A DNA stretch of 64,000 nt from a virus, in IMG/VR virus record IMGVR_UViG_3300033156_000215, positions 1-64,000 of that record. The stretch is one strand, 5' to 3'. Each line of letters starts with the position of its first letter. Within the stretch, counting starts at the first letter, position 1. Both the position numbers and the translations under genes were made by a program. Shown here in pieces: positions 6,311-14,551 of this stretch. The notes under the pieces are model-generated. The model saw only the letters and a list, made by a program, of their open reading frames with translations. It made no database searches and was not told where the DNA came from.

Positions 6311-8403
6311 TGGCTAAACCCACATGAAGGACAAGTAGCACAACCTTCTTTGAACTCTAGTATTGCTCCACACCTGGGACATTCAGGACTAATGCCATTT
6401 TCTGTAGAAACGTGATTCTCTGTTAGCTTCTCTAAAGCTTTAGCTACTGCATCAGAACAAGAAAGAATCTGTTGTTCATACCAAGCAGGAGCAGGGCATC
6501 TAATACCTTTCAGCTGGTCTATAATCTCACTTACTTCAATTCCAGACCTCAAAGCAAGAGAAATCATTCGAGCTAAGGCTTCAGAATACGAAGCTATGCA
6601 TCCTCCTGACTTACCTGTAGTTAGAAATACTTCACAAGGCCCATATTCATCTCTGTTCAAGGTAACATAGATATTCCTATTACATCCGAGCCTTATCTTT
6701 GTGGTAGTACCTTCTAGTTCCTTGGGTCTTTCTCTTGGAGTGATAGTATTAGCCATAACACTTTCCTGTTGATTCTTTGAATATAGCACTTGTTGCATCC
6801 TACTTCCATCTCGATATAAAGTTAGTCCTTTACACTTCAAGTGATAAGCTAACAATATTGCTTTTTCTACATCTTCTTTACTCGCTTCATTCGGAAGATT
6901 AATAGTCTTACTCACAGCATTATCAGTAAACTCCTGGAAAGTTCCTTGCATCATTACATGCCACTTAGGTTCTATATCTTTCACAGATACAAAGTAATCA
7001 CCAAACTGCTTAGGATCTACTTCCTCTGTCAAATCTCCTGCTACTTCCTTCAGAACCTGATTTACTTCAAGATATTCTCCATCCAGAACTTTCCTAACCT
7101 GAAAATAAGAGAATATAGGTTCTATACCGCTACTGCATCCAGCTATAAAGCTCAGAGATCCAGTAGGAGCTATCGTTGTAGTAGTAGCATTTCTAATCCC
7201 ATGTTTCTGAATTCTTTTACTCAGTCCTGTATGAGGCCACTTTGTTGGTAGTCTACCTTCAGCATAGATTGATTTCTCAAAAGCAGGGAAAGCTCCTTTC
7301 TCTTTAGCAAGTTCTATAGACTCAAGCTTACTTACCACATTGATTATTCTCATCACTCTTCTAGCAACATGCGTAGCTTCCAGAGAATCATACTTGACTC
7401 CCAACTTCAACAACATGTCTGCAAAACCCATCACACCGAGACCAATCTTTCTCGTCTCTTTAGTACGATTCTCAATATCAGAACTAATGTACTTATTCTT
7501 ATCTATTACATTGTCTAAAGCTCTAGTAGCAATCCTAACTACTTTCTTCAGCTTCAACCAGTCAATCTTACCATCCTTCACAAACTTACTAAGGTTTATA
7601 CTACCTAAATTACAAGACTCGTAAGGAAGAAGCGGTTGTTCTCCACAAGGATTAGTAGCTGTAATCATTCCTAATTCAGGAGTAGGGTTATATCTGTTTA
7701 TCGTGTCAATAAACACTACTCCTGGCTCACCGTTTTCCCATGCTCCTTCTACAATCTTATCAAACAAATCTCTAGCTCTAACTGTCTTTACAACATTACC
7801 TTTATCATCAACCAAGTCAAAATCATTGTCTGTCATTACCCTGTCTACAAACTCGTTAGTCAAAGCAACAGAGATGTTGAAGTTAGATAATTCTCCTTCT
7901 TGCTTCTTACAAGACAAAAAATTCTCGATATCAGGATGATCAATCCTGAGAATTCCCATGTTTGCTCCACGTCTCTTACCACCTTGCTTGATAGCTCCAG
8001 TAGCAGCATCAAAAACCTTCATGAAAGATACAGGGCCACTTGCTACTCCAGAAGTAGACTTTACCATAGAACCAGCAGGACGAAGATTCGAGAAGTCAAA
8101 TCCAGTACCTCCTCCAGTTTTATGCACAAGAGCAGCAAGTTTTACTGCTTCAAAAATGCTATCAATACTATCCTCTACAGGAAGAACAAAACAAGCACTC
8201 AACTGTCCTAGATCAGTACCAGCATTCATCAGAGTAGGAGAGTTAGGCAAGAACTCCAGATTGTACATACATTCATAAAGCTCTTTCTTATGCTTCTCGT
8301 TATCAGATAAAAAAGAAGCTACTCTATCAAATAGCATCTCAACAGTTTCACCAGGGAGCAGATACCTACTCTCTAACAAAGTCATAGCATTATCAGAGAA
8401 CAC
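6301..8403 (-). CDS. nrdJ: Class II (adenosylcobalamin-dependent) ribonucleotide reductase
   Basis: Makes deoxyribonucleotides using coenzyme B12. The finger-loop segment NPCGEQPLLPYESCNL and the N-terminal LSACFVLPVEDS supply the catalytic cysteines. HKTGGGTGFDFSNLRP is typical of the family. A TSCPD-type segment (about residues 565-640) and a C-terminal CPRC ... CPSC zinc or redox tail follow. 700 residues is normal for NrdJ, with no intein. Translation starts at GTG 8403, nine bases after AAGGAG. It supplies phage DNA precursors together with thyX at 11480. Confidence 0.95.
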   Translation of the reverse strand: MFSDNAMTLLESRYLLPGETVEMLFDRVASFLSDNEKHKKELYECMYNLEFLPNSPTLMNAGTDLGQLSACFVLPVEDSIDSIFEAVKLAALVHKTGGGTGFDFSNLRPAGSMVKSTSGVASGPVSFMKVFDAATGAIKQGGKRRGANMGILRIDHPDIENFLSCKKQEGELSNFNISVALTNEFVDRVMTDNDFDLVDDKGNVVKTVRARDLFDKIVEGAWENGEPGVVFIDTINRYNPTPELGMITATNPCGEQPLLPYESCNLGSINLSKFVKDGKIDWLKLKKVVRIATRALDNVIDKNKYISSDIENRTKETRKIGLGVMGFADMLLKLGVKYDSLEATHVARRVMRIINVVSKLESIELAKEKGAFPAFEKSIYAEGRLPTKWPHTGLSKRIQKHGIRNATTTTIAPTGSLSFIAGCSSGIEPIFSYFQVRKVLDGEYLEVNQVLKEVAGDLTEEVDPKQFGDYFVSVKDIEPKWHVMMQGTFQEFTDNAVSKTINLPNEASKEDVEKAILLAYHLKCKGLTLYRDGSRMQQVLYSKNQQESVMANTITPRERPKELEGTTTKIRLGCNRNIYVTLNRDEYGPCEVFLTTGKSGGCIASYSEALARMISLALRSGIEVSEIIDQLKGIRCPAPAWYEQQILSCSDAVAKALEKLTENHVSTENGISPECPRCGAILEFKEGCATCPSCGFSQCG

Positions 8404-8434
8404 TTCGATTACTCCTTAATCAGATATTAAATTT

Positions 8435-8557
8435 TTACCAACGTCTACGAAACGGATACCACTGGTAATACGGAGGGGGAGTCTTTCTTCTAGTGAGCCA
8501 ATGAAAAGTAACCAGAATCAAGATAATTATAGTTATTATCGAAGAGCAACAACCCAT
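8435..8557 (-). CDS. Tiny membrane protein (40 aa)
   Basis: A 40-codon ORF in the gap between the nuclease and nrdJ. ATG at 8557, TAA at 8435. A hydrophobic helix (residues 6-19, Ile/Leu-rich) is followed by LTRRK and a Pro/Tyr/Trp/Arg-rich cytoplasmic tail. AGGAGATCAAAGAAG lies upstream within the end of the nuclease gene, though AGGAG is 14 bases away. Its position and architecture fit a small accessory membrane protein. A role in lysis or host interaction is a guess. Confidence 0.5.
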   Translation of the reverse strand: MGCCSSIITIIILILVTFHWLTRRKTPPPYYQWYPFRRRW

Positions 8558-8558
8558 C

Positions 8559-8867
8559 TTACTTCTTTGATCTCCTATCTAGTTTGAGGAAGTCTTCCAA
8601 CCTCATGACAACCAAATCGTTTAGATGCCTCTTGTTCAGCTCATGAAGAATCACAACAGGAAGCTTATTCTTGGTTTTAGCTTTCTCAGCTTGATCAATC
8701 GCATCCCAGATCCAGTTAGGGAGTTTCTTTCTCAGCTTTACTTCTACTGAATAACGATCATGATCTATGTCTGGAGTTTCTCCTCTAGTCCTTCCAGTTA
8801 TCGGTATTCTCCTACCACCAAGAATCTCAGCTAAAGTTCTTTCAGTTCTTTTCCACGCTTTGTCCAT
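8559..8867 (-). CDS. Putative PD-(D/E)XK endonuclease, resolvase-like (102 aa)
   Basis: The core D-x-D ... SVEVK segment (TPDIDHDRYSVEVKLR) has the acidic residue plus E-x-K signature of small PD-(D/E)XK nucleases. The first residues (DKAWKRTERTLAEILGGRR) are basic and helical, as in phage Holliday-junction resolvase-like proteins. The start is placed at ATG 8867, where AAGGCAGGG gives a good ribosome-binding site. An upstream in-frame ATG at 8894 lies inside the preceding gene. It may resolve or trim replication intermediates. Confidence 0.75.
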   Translation of the reverse strand: MDKAWKRTERTLAEILGGRRIPITGRTRGETPDIDHDRYSVEVKLRKKLPNWIWDAIDQAEKAKTKNKLPVVILHELNKRHLNDLVVMRLEDFLKLDRRSKK

Positions 8868-8868
8868 T

Positions 8869-9288
8869 TTACCCTGCCTTATAAAGCCATTCATTCATTA
8901 CTTTATTTTTTACAAACACACGATCAACCAACTGAAATCTCAACATGCTCATCCAATAGTTAGTTTGAATTCCCTCACTACACCTGCATCGTATTTCACT
9001 CCTCTTTTGTTTTGCATATCTATATACTACTCTGAAAAGTGCTTCAGCAGCTTTCTGGTCTATAGCTGCAAATACCCAAATCTTGACTATGTCTTTTTTC
9101 TTTAGTTTCCTGAATGCAATTACACCTATTATATCTCTTTTTCTCTTAGCTACATATACTATTCCGTCTTTGAAGACGGATTTGTATAGGTAAGCCTCTT
9201 TATTACCGTCATTGGTGCGTAGCATGTTCAGAAAATAATTGATATCTGCGTGATGTCTTACGCTAGCTCTCTCTACATATACTGCCAT
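8869..9288 (-). CDS. GNAT-like acetyltransferase-fold protein (139 aa)
   Basis: Strand-helix pattern of the GNAT fold: VYVAKRKRDIIGVIAFRKL (central strands), then KIWVFAAIDQKAAEALFRVV (strand 4 and the following helix). The canonical acetyl-CoA loop is not clear. ATG at 9288 overlaps the end of the transglycosylase gene by 16 bases. Its substrate is unknown, and some phage GNAT-like proteins have structural rather than catalytic roles. Confidence 0.55.
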   Translation of the reverse strand: MAVYVERASVRHHADINYFLNMLRTNDGNKEAYLYKSVFKDGIVYVAKRKRDIIGVIAFRKLKKKDIVKIWVFAAIDQKAAEALFRVVYRYAKQKRSEIRCRCSEGIQTNYWMSMLRFQLVDRVFVKNKVMNEWLYKAG

Positions 9289-9830
9289 GTTTCTTCAGCT
9301 TTCTCCAACTCTTTCTTAGCATTATTTGCCAATCTTACTACTTCTCTACCTCTTTCTAAAGCAGCACTGGAAATCCCTTTCAGGACTATCGCTGCCTCTC
9401 TCCAAGTTCCAGAATGTGGAGCATATTCCAGAAAATCTTCTTGACAAGGAGAAAGATAGTAGTACTTCTTTGAAGCGAGGTGTACTTTCCGGATGTATTC
9501 CCAACCAGCAGGGATAATTCTTCCTCCTTGATATGCTCCATTGTAAGCAGCCAGAGCCATATCCAGACTATCGTATCTCTCGTATAAAGTACTCAGAATC
9601 TTACATCCCCAAAAGATATTCGTTTCTGGATCTTTCAATTCTTCTGCTGAAGGTCTATCGTCTAAGTCCGGTATGACTTGCATCAAACCTACTGCTCCAG
9701 CAGAGCTGATTGCTATAGGATTCCAAGAGCTTTCTACCTCGATTATACCAGCTACTATCGGAGAAGGCAACTGGAAAGACGAGGAATATTTTATGATCAG
9801 ACTCACATAAGGTATTAACAATATGTCCAT
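9273..9830 (-). CDS. Lytic transglycosylase, SLT/GH23 type (185 aa)
   Basis: Cleaves the glycan strands of peptidoglycan. Motifs in order: IIEVESSWNP with the catalytic Glu (about residue 28), AGAVGLMQVIP, and ALAAYNGAY. The start at 9830 has AGGAG eight bases upstream. A longer in-frame start at 9881 lies inside the preceding gene. No clear secretion signal. With the glycosidase upstream and the two-helix protein at 11290 it forms a lysis or cell-wall cassette. Confidence 0.9.
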   Translation of the reverse strand: MDILLIPYVSLIIKYSSSFQLPSPIVAGIIEVESSWNPIAISSAGAVGLMQVIPDLDDRPSAEELKDPETNIFWGCKILSTLYERYDSLDMALAAYNGAYQGGRIIPAGWEYIRKVHLASKKYYYLSPCQEDFLEYAPHSGTWREAAIVLKGISSAALERGREVVRLANNAKKELEKAEETWQYM

Positions 9831-9840
9831 ATTTCTTCTC

Positions 9841-11277
9841 CTAATTTTTCCTTTCAAACCAACGTGCTTTAGCCCAGTCACCTACAGGAGCATAGATGAT
9901 ATACTGTTTATCTCGTCTTGAGGGGTGACGGTAAACTTGTGCTCTGTAAAGCTTACCGTCTACATTTACATCTACCTCTTTAGAAGCAGGCAAATATCCG
10001 AATTTGCTGGCTTGCTTCTCGAAGTAAGCTTCAGGATTCAAAGGAATCACATGTTTCTGTAACTCGTTTCCTATGATCCGCTCAGTTCTATTGAGGTCAT
10101 AAGACGGAGTATCGTTGCTGGAAATTCCCAACAACTGCCCAATATTTCTTTCTTCTCCATAAGTCTGGATTGTTAGGAAGTATGAAGACTTTCCAGTAGT
10201 ACCGATAACTTCTCCAGGGCTTACCTCTTTTTGCAATGCAACCAAAGGAACAACGTTATCAAATTTCAGAGATCCCCATTTAGCGTTGATCCATACACTT
10301 TGCTCTTCGATTCGATATACAGTTCCTGCTACAGGGCTTTTCACCTTAGTACCGTTTCCAAGATAGATAATTGCTGTGTACGTGCTGACAATCTGAGGAC
10401 TACCTTCTATTTCTACTTTGTTAGGAATTACTATAGTCTTAGGGCCTTCCCATGTAGCTTGTCTTATCTGATCAGCACAGTATCTGATATCGAAACTATC
10501 CCATTGATTATTCTCATAATCAAGCAAGAAAATAGCTGTACCTTTTACTCTTCTATCCAATTCTCTGTGATACTGGACAAGCTGTGCTACGTAATTCTCA
10601 GGAGAAGTAACTTTCCTCCAACCATCATGAGGTTGTCCAGGAATAGTAGCTTGGTCAATACCACATTCAGATATCAGGATATCTTTGTCGTAAGGACATA
10701 GACAATGCCTACCGGCAAGCCAAGGCCAAGAAGCAAGAGGCCCGTTCGAATTCCAATACTCATGCAAGCCGATGAAATCTCCTGGCCTCATGAGATTTAC
10801 TGCATCACGAAATTCAGGCCACCAACTGTCATTATCTAACCAAGTATGAGGCCACCCTACAGAGAAGTTGAAGATACAACAGTTCAACCCTCTTGCATGA
10901 GCTTCTTCCAGAAAGTAACAAGTATACTCATTCAAAGCTTTGCGATATTGCCTACCATCCCAAATGGGAGGTTCGTTGAAAGTCATCGCTGCACCAAGAT
11001 AACCCATCGATCTCCAGTAAGCATATTTGGCAGCGTGACGTTGAGCCATAGCTCTCAAGTCAGCTCCAATTAGATTGAATTTCTCTCCACTATCCCCAAC
11101 AGAACCGTCTACTTGAATCATTATCGTATTGGGAGACAATCTAGCCCATTCCTTTACTTGCTCTGCTGAAGTAGAAGATACCCAATACTTTATAGCTGAA
11201 GGTTGTGTATCTCGAATCAAATCTCTCACAAGACTCGGATCATGTCGAGGCAACGTGAAATAACCAGGTCTAACCAT
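9841..11277 (-). CDS. TIM-barrel glycoside hydrolase with C-terminal beta domain (478 aa)
   Basis: Clan GH-A features: TFNEPP (Asn-Glu, acid/base) about a quarter into the protein and LISECGID (nucleophile Glu) about 80 residues later, within a barrel covering roughly residues 1-270. Residues 300-400 (KSPVAGTVYRI, then GEVIGTTGKS) resemble a lipoyl/M23-like beta barrel that may bind wall polymer. The start is put at 11277, nine bases after AGGAG; ATG 11283 is possible. It lies next to the transglycosylase and a putative holin, so degradation of cell wall or capsule at lysis or entry is likely. The family is not assigned. Confidence 0.75.
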   Translation of the reverse strand: MVRPGYFTLPRHDPSLVRDLIRDTQPSAIKYWVSSTSAEQVKEWARLSPNTIMIQVDGSVGDSGEKFNLIGADLRAMAQRHAAKYAYWRSMGYLGAAMTFNEPPIWDGRQYRKALNEYTCYFLEEAHARGLNCCIFNFSVGWPHTWLDNDSWWPEFRDAVNLMRPGDFIGLHEYWNSNGPLASWPWLAGRHCLCPYDKDILISECGIDQATIPGQPHDGWRKVTSPENYVAQLVQYHRELDRRVKGTAIFLLDYENNQWDSFDIRYCADQIRQATWEGPKTIVIPNKVEIEGSPQIVSTYTAIIYLGNGTKVKSPVAGTVYRIEEQSVWINAKWGSLKFDNVVPLVALQKEVSPGEVIGTTGKSSYFLTIQTYGEERNIGQLLGISSNDTPSYDLNRTERIIGNELQKHVIPLNPEAYFEKQASKFGYLPASKEVDVNVDGKLYRAQVYRHPSRRDKQYIIYAPVGDWAKARWFERKN

Positions 11278-11289
11278 AATCATTTTCTC

Positions 11290-11505
11290 CTAAAGAATGT
11301 AGAACAGATTTACTGAGGCTACTAAAGCTATCATACTGCTAACAACTAAAGCTAGTATAAAAAAGGGGCCTTTTCCGAAGACTGGAGCTATTTGCATCTG
11401 GAGTTGAAGCCTTCTCCAAAGTAGCCAACTGAACAAGAAAAATACAAACGAACTCAATGTAAAGTCTAGAGCTATTATATCATAAACGAGATTGTTCGTA
11501 CTCAT
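11290..11505 (-). CDS. Two-helix membrane protein, holin candidate (71 aa)
   Basis: Two hydrophobic segments (about 8-30 and 48-70) are joined by a basic turn with WRRLQLQMQ. It lies directly upstream of the glycosidase and transglycosylase and overlaps thyX by 26 bases. Size, topology and position fit a holin or antiholin, but there is no family signature. A second, better-supported holin is at 48153. Confidence 0.55.
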   Translation of the reverse strand: MSTNNLVYDIIALDFTLSSFVFFLFSWLLWRRLQLQMQIAPVFGKGPFFILALVVSSMIALVASVNLFYIL

Positions 11506-12085
11506 CTTTCAAATCCTGAAACACAGCAGGCGCTACTCCTGATAAACAATACAAAACTGCTTTCGCTACTTGCTTTATTTCCCATTGTGCTCCTGGTTCC
11601 AGTAATCTCAACTGGATAAAATGTCTCCAACTCCTAAAATTCATTGTTACCACGATAGTAGTAGCTGTTGCATTGGGCAACACAAACCTGGCATCTTCCT
11701 TCTTGATTCCAAGCTCTCTCAACTTAGCATAAGTCTGTCTGCAATGCTCTACACAATCCTCAAATACTTCAAGAGCCTCTTCGTTATCTTCTATATCAGG
11801 AGGAACCACGTATCTATAATTTGTTTCATCAACGTATCTCTGGCTCTGTTGAGAATAGCTAGCTATGCGATGCCTTACCAGTTGATGCGAACAAGCTCTA
11901 GAAATTCCTGATATCTTAATAGTAGCGCTAGCATGTTCTAAGATACTCTCGTGTCCTTCCTTGATCCTGTTTTTCACAAACTTAGCAGGATTCTTCTTTC
12001 TGCTGGTACTCAAATAGCAAGTCCTACCAGCAGTCTCAATCAACTTTTCCGGATCTGGAGTAACAGCTAGAAGTTCTACTTTCAT
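11480..12085 (-). CDS. thyX: Flavin-dependent thymidylate synthase
   Basis: Makes dTMP from dUMP using FAD and methylene-tetrahydrofolate. The ThyX motif RHRxxSxxxxSxRY is present as RHRIASYSQQSQRY (about residues 71-84). The FRSWRHFIQLR helix with conserved Arg/His occurs near residue 150. 201 residues is typical. It starts in an ATGA overlap with the upstream gene, after AAGGAGG. It works with nrdJ in phage nucleotide supply. Confidence 0.95.
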   Translation of the reverse strand: MKVELLAVTPDPEKLIETAGRTCYLSTSRKKNPAKFVKNRIKEGHESILEHASATIKISGISRACSHQLVRHRIASYSQQSQRYVDETNYRYVVPPDIEDNEEALEVFEDCVEHCRQTYAKLRELGIKKEDARFVLPNATATTIVVTMNFRSWRHFIQLRLLEPGAQWEIKQVAKAVLYCLSGVAPAVFQDLKDEYEQSRL

Positions 12086-12360
12086 TTTTCCTCCTTATCG
12101 GTAAATACGACCAAGTCAACACCATCATTAGTACATATAATAGCTACATCATGACGAGCTGCGTGGCAAGCTGCACATCCGAAACTTTGAGCATCTTGGT
12201 AAGTAAGCTCAAATGGTACATCTCCAAGATAAGGTTCTAGTTGTCCACGAATCGCCTCAAGCTTGTTCTTGATTAGATTAGTTACTGTAGTATCAACTTC
12301 TATCTTCGCTCTTTCTCCACAATTAGGACAAGGCGGTACATCTGGACTATGCATCTGCAT
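12082..12360 (-). CDS. Small zinc-binding protein (92 aa)
   Basis: Two cysteine pairs, CPNC (residues 11-14) and CAAC (about 62-65) followed by HAAR, suggest a single zinc site. The region between is helical. It overlaps its upstream neighbour at TAATG and thyX at ATGA, so it is translationally coupled. Function unknown. Confidence 0.8.
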   Translation of the reverse strand: MQMHSPDVPPCPNCGERAKIEVDTTVTNLIKNKLEAIRGQLEPYLGDVPFELTYQDAQSFGCAACHAARHDVAIICTNDGVDLVVFTDKEEK

Positions 12361-13019
12361 TATTCATTCTCCTCTTTAGTAATTCTTTCTATGCTTCTCT
12401 CAAATACAACTCTGTCTTGTTCCCTCGAAATCTTCCTAATTCTAGCTGCTACATCAAAAAGTACATCTTTCAAATCCTCCCTGATTTCAAAAATTGAAGT
12501 CTCAATGTCTTGTTCTAACGTTTCCTTCAAAGCCTTTGCATCATAGTTAGTATGTTTGAGCTGTTCCAAGAGAGCTTTGCTCCAGCTCTTCCTGCATATC
12601 TCTAGAATCTCTACTATCTCTTCTAGCCCAGGATTGTCTTTTATTCTCTCAGACAAATATTCAAAATCTTTCTCTTCCTGCTCAGTAAATTCTTCTCCAG
12701 ATAACTTCTTAATATACAGCTTGGTATAAGTTTCGTCTAGAGCCTTAAGACATTCCACAAAACTGATATACACGACCGGATCTTCTGCTGAGATAGAGGT
12801 ATTTAGTACTCTCGTAGTAAAAATTTTAGTCTTCTCATCATAGTCTACTTTTATTGGAATCCCTTTCTCAATATACCATCGTTCAGACAACTCTCCAACT
12901 AGGTCTCTTTCTGTTTGTAAATCTTCCATCCCTTCTTCTTGTCTCTTCTTTTGTTTTAGTAGATAAATTACTCCAAAAATAATTACTGCTAACAGCCCTA
13001 ATCTTATAATCCAGATCAC
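12360..13019 (-). CDS. Membrane-anchored coiled protein (219 aa)
   Basis: An N-terminal membrane helix (residues 3-21) followed by KQKKR places the rest in the cytoplasm. Residues 28-219 are highly charged and helical, with likely coiled coils. GTG start after AAAGGAG, overlapping the preceding stop (GTGA). A phage membrane scaffold or host-takeover protein is possible. Not recognised. Confidence 0.8.
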   Translation of the reverse strand: MIWIIRLGLLAVIIFGVIYLLKQKKRQEEGMEDLQTERDLVGELSERWYIEKGIPIKVDYDEKTKIFTTRVLNTSISAEDPVVYISFVECLKALDETYTKLYIKKLSGEEFTEQEEKDFEYLSERIKDNPGLEEIVEILEICRKSWSKALLEQLKHTNYDAKALKETLEQDIETSIFEIREDLKDVLFDVAARIRKISREQDRVVFERSIERITKEENE

Positions 13020-13177
13020 TTCACTTTGCTCCTTTCTTCAGTAAATAACGGTTTCTGACAATCTAAGACTTTTCCACAATTAGGACAAGTTGCTCTGTAC
13101 CAGATGTACTTATTCCATTTCCTATAAATCTCCAGATTCATTTGGGTAGCACATTTGGGACAAAAGAACTTGATCAT
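13016..13177 (-). CDS. Zinc-ribbon mini-protein (53 aa)
   Basis: CPKC near the start and CPNC about 25 residues later form a zinc ribbon. The start at 13177 (MIKFFCPKC) has AGGAG eight bases upstream; a longer frame to 13243 lacks one. First gene after a promoter-containing gap. Probably binds nucleic acid or protein. Confidence 0.75.
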   Translation of the reverse strand: MIKFFCPKCATQMNLEIYRKWNKYIWYRATCPNCGKVLDCQKPLFTEERSKVK

Positions 13178-13347
13178 ACCAAAACTCCTGGGGAGTAGAA
13201 TTTGAGATTGAGGATTCTGATTCTGAATTGCATCTTGATTCAAGATACTACCTCAAAACTAGCAGACAAGCAAATTTGAGATTAGGCTCAATTTCAATAA
13301 TTTTATCTGAGGTTAGACCAAACCTCTAGAATCAACGTAGTGCAAAG

Positions 13348-13361
13348 GAGAGGGCCCTCTC
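13348..13361. promoter_or_regulatory. Perfect 14-bp palindrome, operator-like
   Basis: GAGAGGGCCCTCTC lies just upstream of the AGAGCAC/TATAAT promoter element. Part of it (GCCCTCTC) recurs in the hairpin loop at 13416-13424. A dimeric repressor site is plausible. Confidence 0.4.
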
Positions 13362-13389
13362 AGAGCACTTTTTAGATTTATAGTATAAT
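13362..13389 (+). promoter_or_regulatory. Promoter-like element AGAGCAC ... TAGTATAAT
   Basis: Second copy of the element at 5475. TATAAT at 13384-13389. It would give a short rightward RNA beginning near 13396 and containing the 13407-13431 hairpin, antisense to leftward genes. Confidence 0.35.
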
Positions 13390-13406
13390 TACCTAAAGCA
13401 TAGAAA

Positions 13407-13431
13407 TGCACGAGAAGCCCTCTCTCGTGCA
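13407..13431 (+). ncRNA. Hairpin downstream of the promoter-like element
   Basis: TGCACGAGA, loop AGCCCTC, TCTCGTGCA: a perfect 9-bp stem about ten bases after the expected transcription start. No T-tract follows. It could be the 5' end of a small RNA or a DNA cruciform site. Confidence 0.35.
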
Positions 13432-13464
13432 ATCTGTGAGCAGTTTGAGAAATGCTCCAGAGAA

Positions 13465-13638
13465 TCAATCATCAAGAACCTCATTAATCGGCCAGCGTAC
13501 AACTTCCCACATATCTTGTCCTCTCGCTTCTAGTTCAGCGACTCTCGCTTCTGCAAGCTCTTTAGTTGTCCAGATGCTTTCGACTTCTGCTGGATAATAT
13601 CCATCATATTGAACTACCCATACATGTGTAAGCTGCAT
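13465..13638 (-). CDS. Small phage protein of unknown function (57 aa)
   Basis: GGAGAAAGAG directly before the ATG at 13638 sets the start. A strand (HVWVVQYDGYYPAEV), then a helix with KELAEARVAELEARG, resemble small widespread phage and plasmid proteins built as strand-turn-helix. Function unknown. Confidence 0.75.
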   Translation of the reverse strand: MQLTHVWVVQYDGYYPAEVESIWTTKELAEARVAELEARGQDMWEVVRWPINEVLDD

Positions 13639-13710
13639 CTCTTTCTCCACTTGTCTTCAATAATTTTTAAAATTCTCTCTGCCTAGATTTCTAACTATTC
13701 ACTCCAACGG

Positions 13711-14325
13711 TTATTCGACATCAATTAGTTTGTAATTAGGCGGTAGTTTACTTCCCCAAACATCGGTCATATCAGGATCGTCTGAAGCAATCAAGTAAAA
13801 GTCAAAAAGAATATCTTCGTAACGCTTTTGCAAAGCAAAGAGAAAATCATAATATGGTATTGAAATCTCATCTCTTGGAAAATTTGAAATAACCCAGACA
13901 ACTAAGTAAGGGCCATCTATTTCCCATCCTAAGCCTTGTATTCCTTTGATGATTGCAAATTCTTCTAGAAGTTCATCAATAATCTTAGGAATGTTTAGTT
14001 TAATTGGGTCTATGTCTGGAAAAAGGCTTCTGAAGACTTCTTTATCTGGTATCAGTCTCCCTTCAGCAGCTTCCTTACGAGCTTCCTCTATAGCTTGCAT
14101 TTCTTCTTTTGTAAGAGGTTCAAAATCCAGAAAAGCGTCCTCTAAGCTTCTTAGTATAGAATCATTCTGCTCTTTTTGCCAAATAGAAATAATGTCCATC
14201 ATCTCTCTGAGAAGTTGCTTCTTTTCTTGTATATTCTGATACTTCCATTTGCGAGGATGCTTACCGAATTCGATAGCTTTATCCAGAATTTTTTCTATTT
14301 CTAATTCGAGTTCTTGCTTAGTCAT
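13711..14325 (-). CDS. Unknown acidic helical protein (204 aa)
   Basis: Residues 1-115 are highly charged helices. Residues 115-204 look like a mixed alpha/beta domain (YLVVWVISNFPRDE, then FDFYLIASDD). No membrane segment or metal motif. The start lies just after the end of the preceding gene. Not recognised. Confidence 0.8.
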   Translation of the reverse strand: MTKQELELEIEKILDKAIEFGKHPRKWKYQNIQEKKQLLREMMDIISIWQKEQNDSILRSLEDAFLDFEPLTKEEMQAIEEARKEAAEGRLIPDKEVFRSLFPDIDPIKLNIPKIIDELLEEFAIIKGIQGLGWEIDGPYLVVWVISNFPRDEISIPYYDFLFALQKRYEDILFDFYLIASDDPDMTDVWGSKLPPNYKLIDVE

Positions 14326-14326
14326 C

Positions 14327-14551
14327 CTACCATTCTACCTCAACACTTACTGGAACTGCACGATTGTGCGATACAGCTTTCATTTCCAAATCTGCTAACT
14401 TCCAGTAAACTTCGCGTGTATGTTCATCTAATTCAACATAGATAATTATACTTCCGTCGAGCTTTACAGTAGTGCGTATAGATGTGATGAATGGAGCTTC
14501 ACTCGCTAGCTCATAAAATTTATTCACTGCAAGAATCTGATCTACAGTCAT
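14327..14551 (-). CDS. Unknown small alpha/beta protein (74 aa)
   Basis: Overlaps the end of the C5-methylase gene by 32 bases and is one base from the next gene. An N-terminal helix is followed by strands (FITSIRTTVKLDGSIIIYVEL) and a short helix. Not recognised. Confidence 0.75.
   Translation of the reverse strand: MTVDQILAVNKFYELASEAPFITSIRTTVKLDGSIIIYVELDEHTREVYWKLADLEMKAVSHNRAVPVSVEVEW

Noticed and set aside
8869-9288. Firm call as an acetyltransferase
   Set aside because: Only the strand-helix pattern fits; the acetyl-CoA pyrophosphate loop is not evident, so the call is kept as GNAT-like.
10231-10701. A 156-codon rightward frame over the glycosidase gene
   Set aside because: Antisense to a gene with clear catalytic motifs; the residue pattern is that of a shadow frame.
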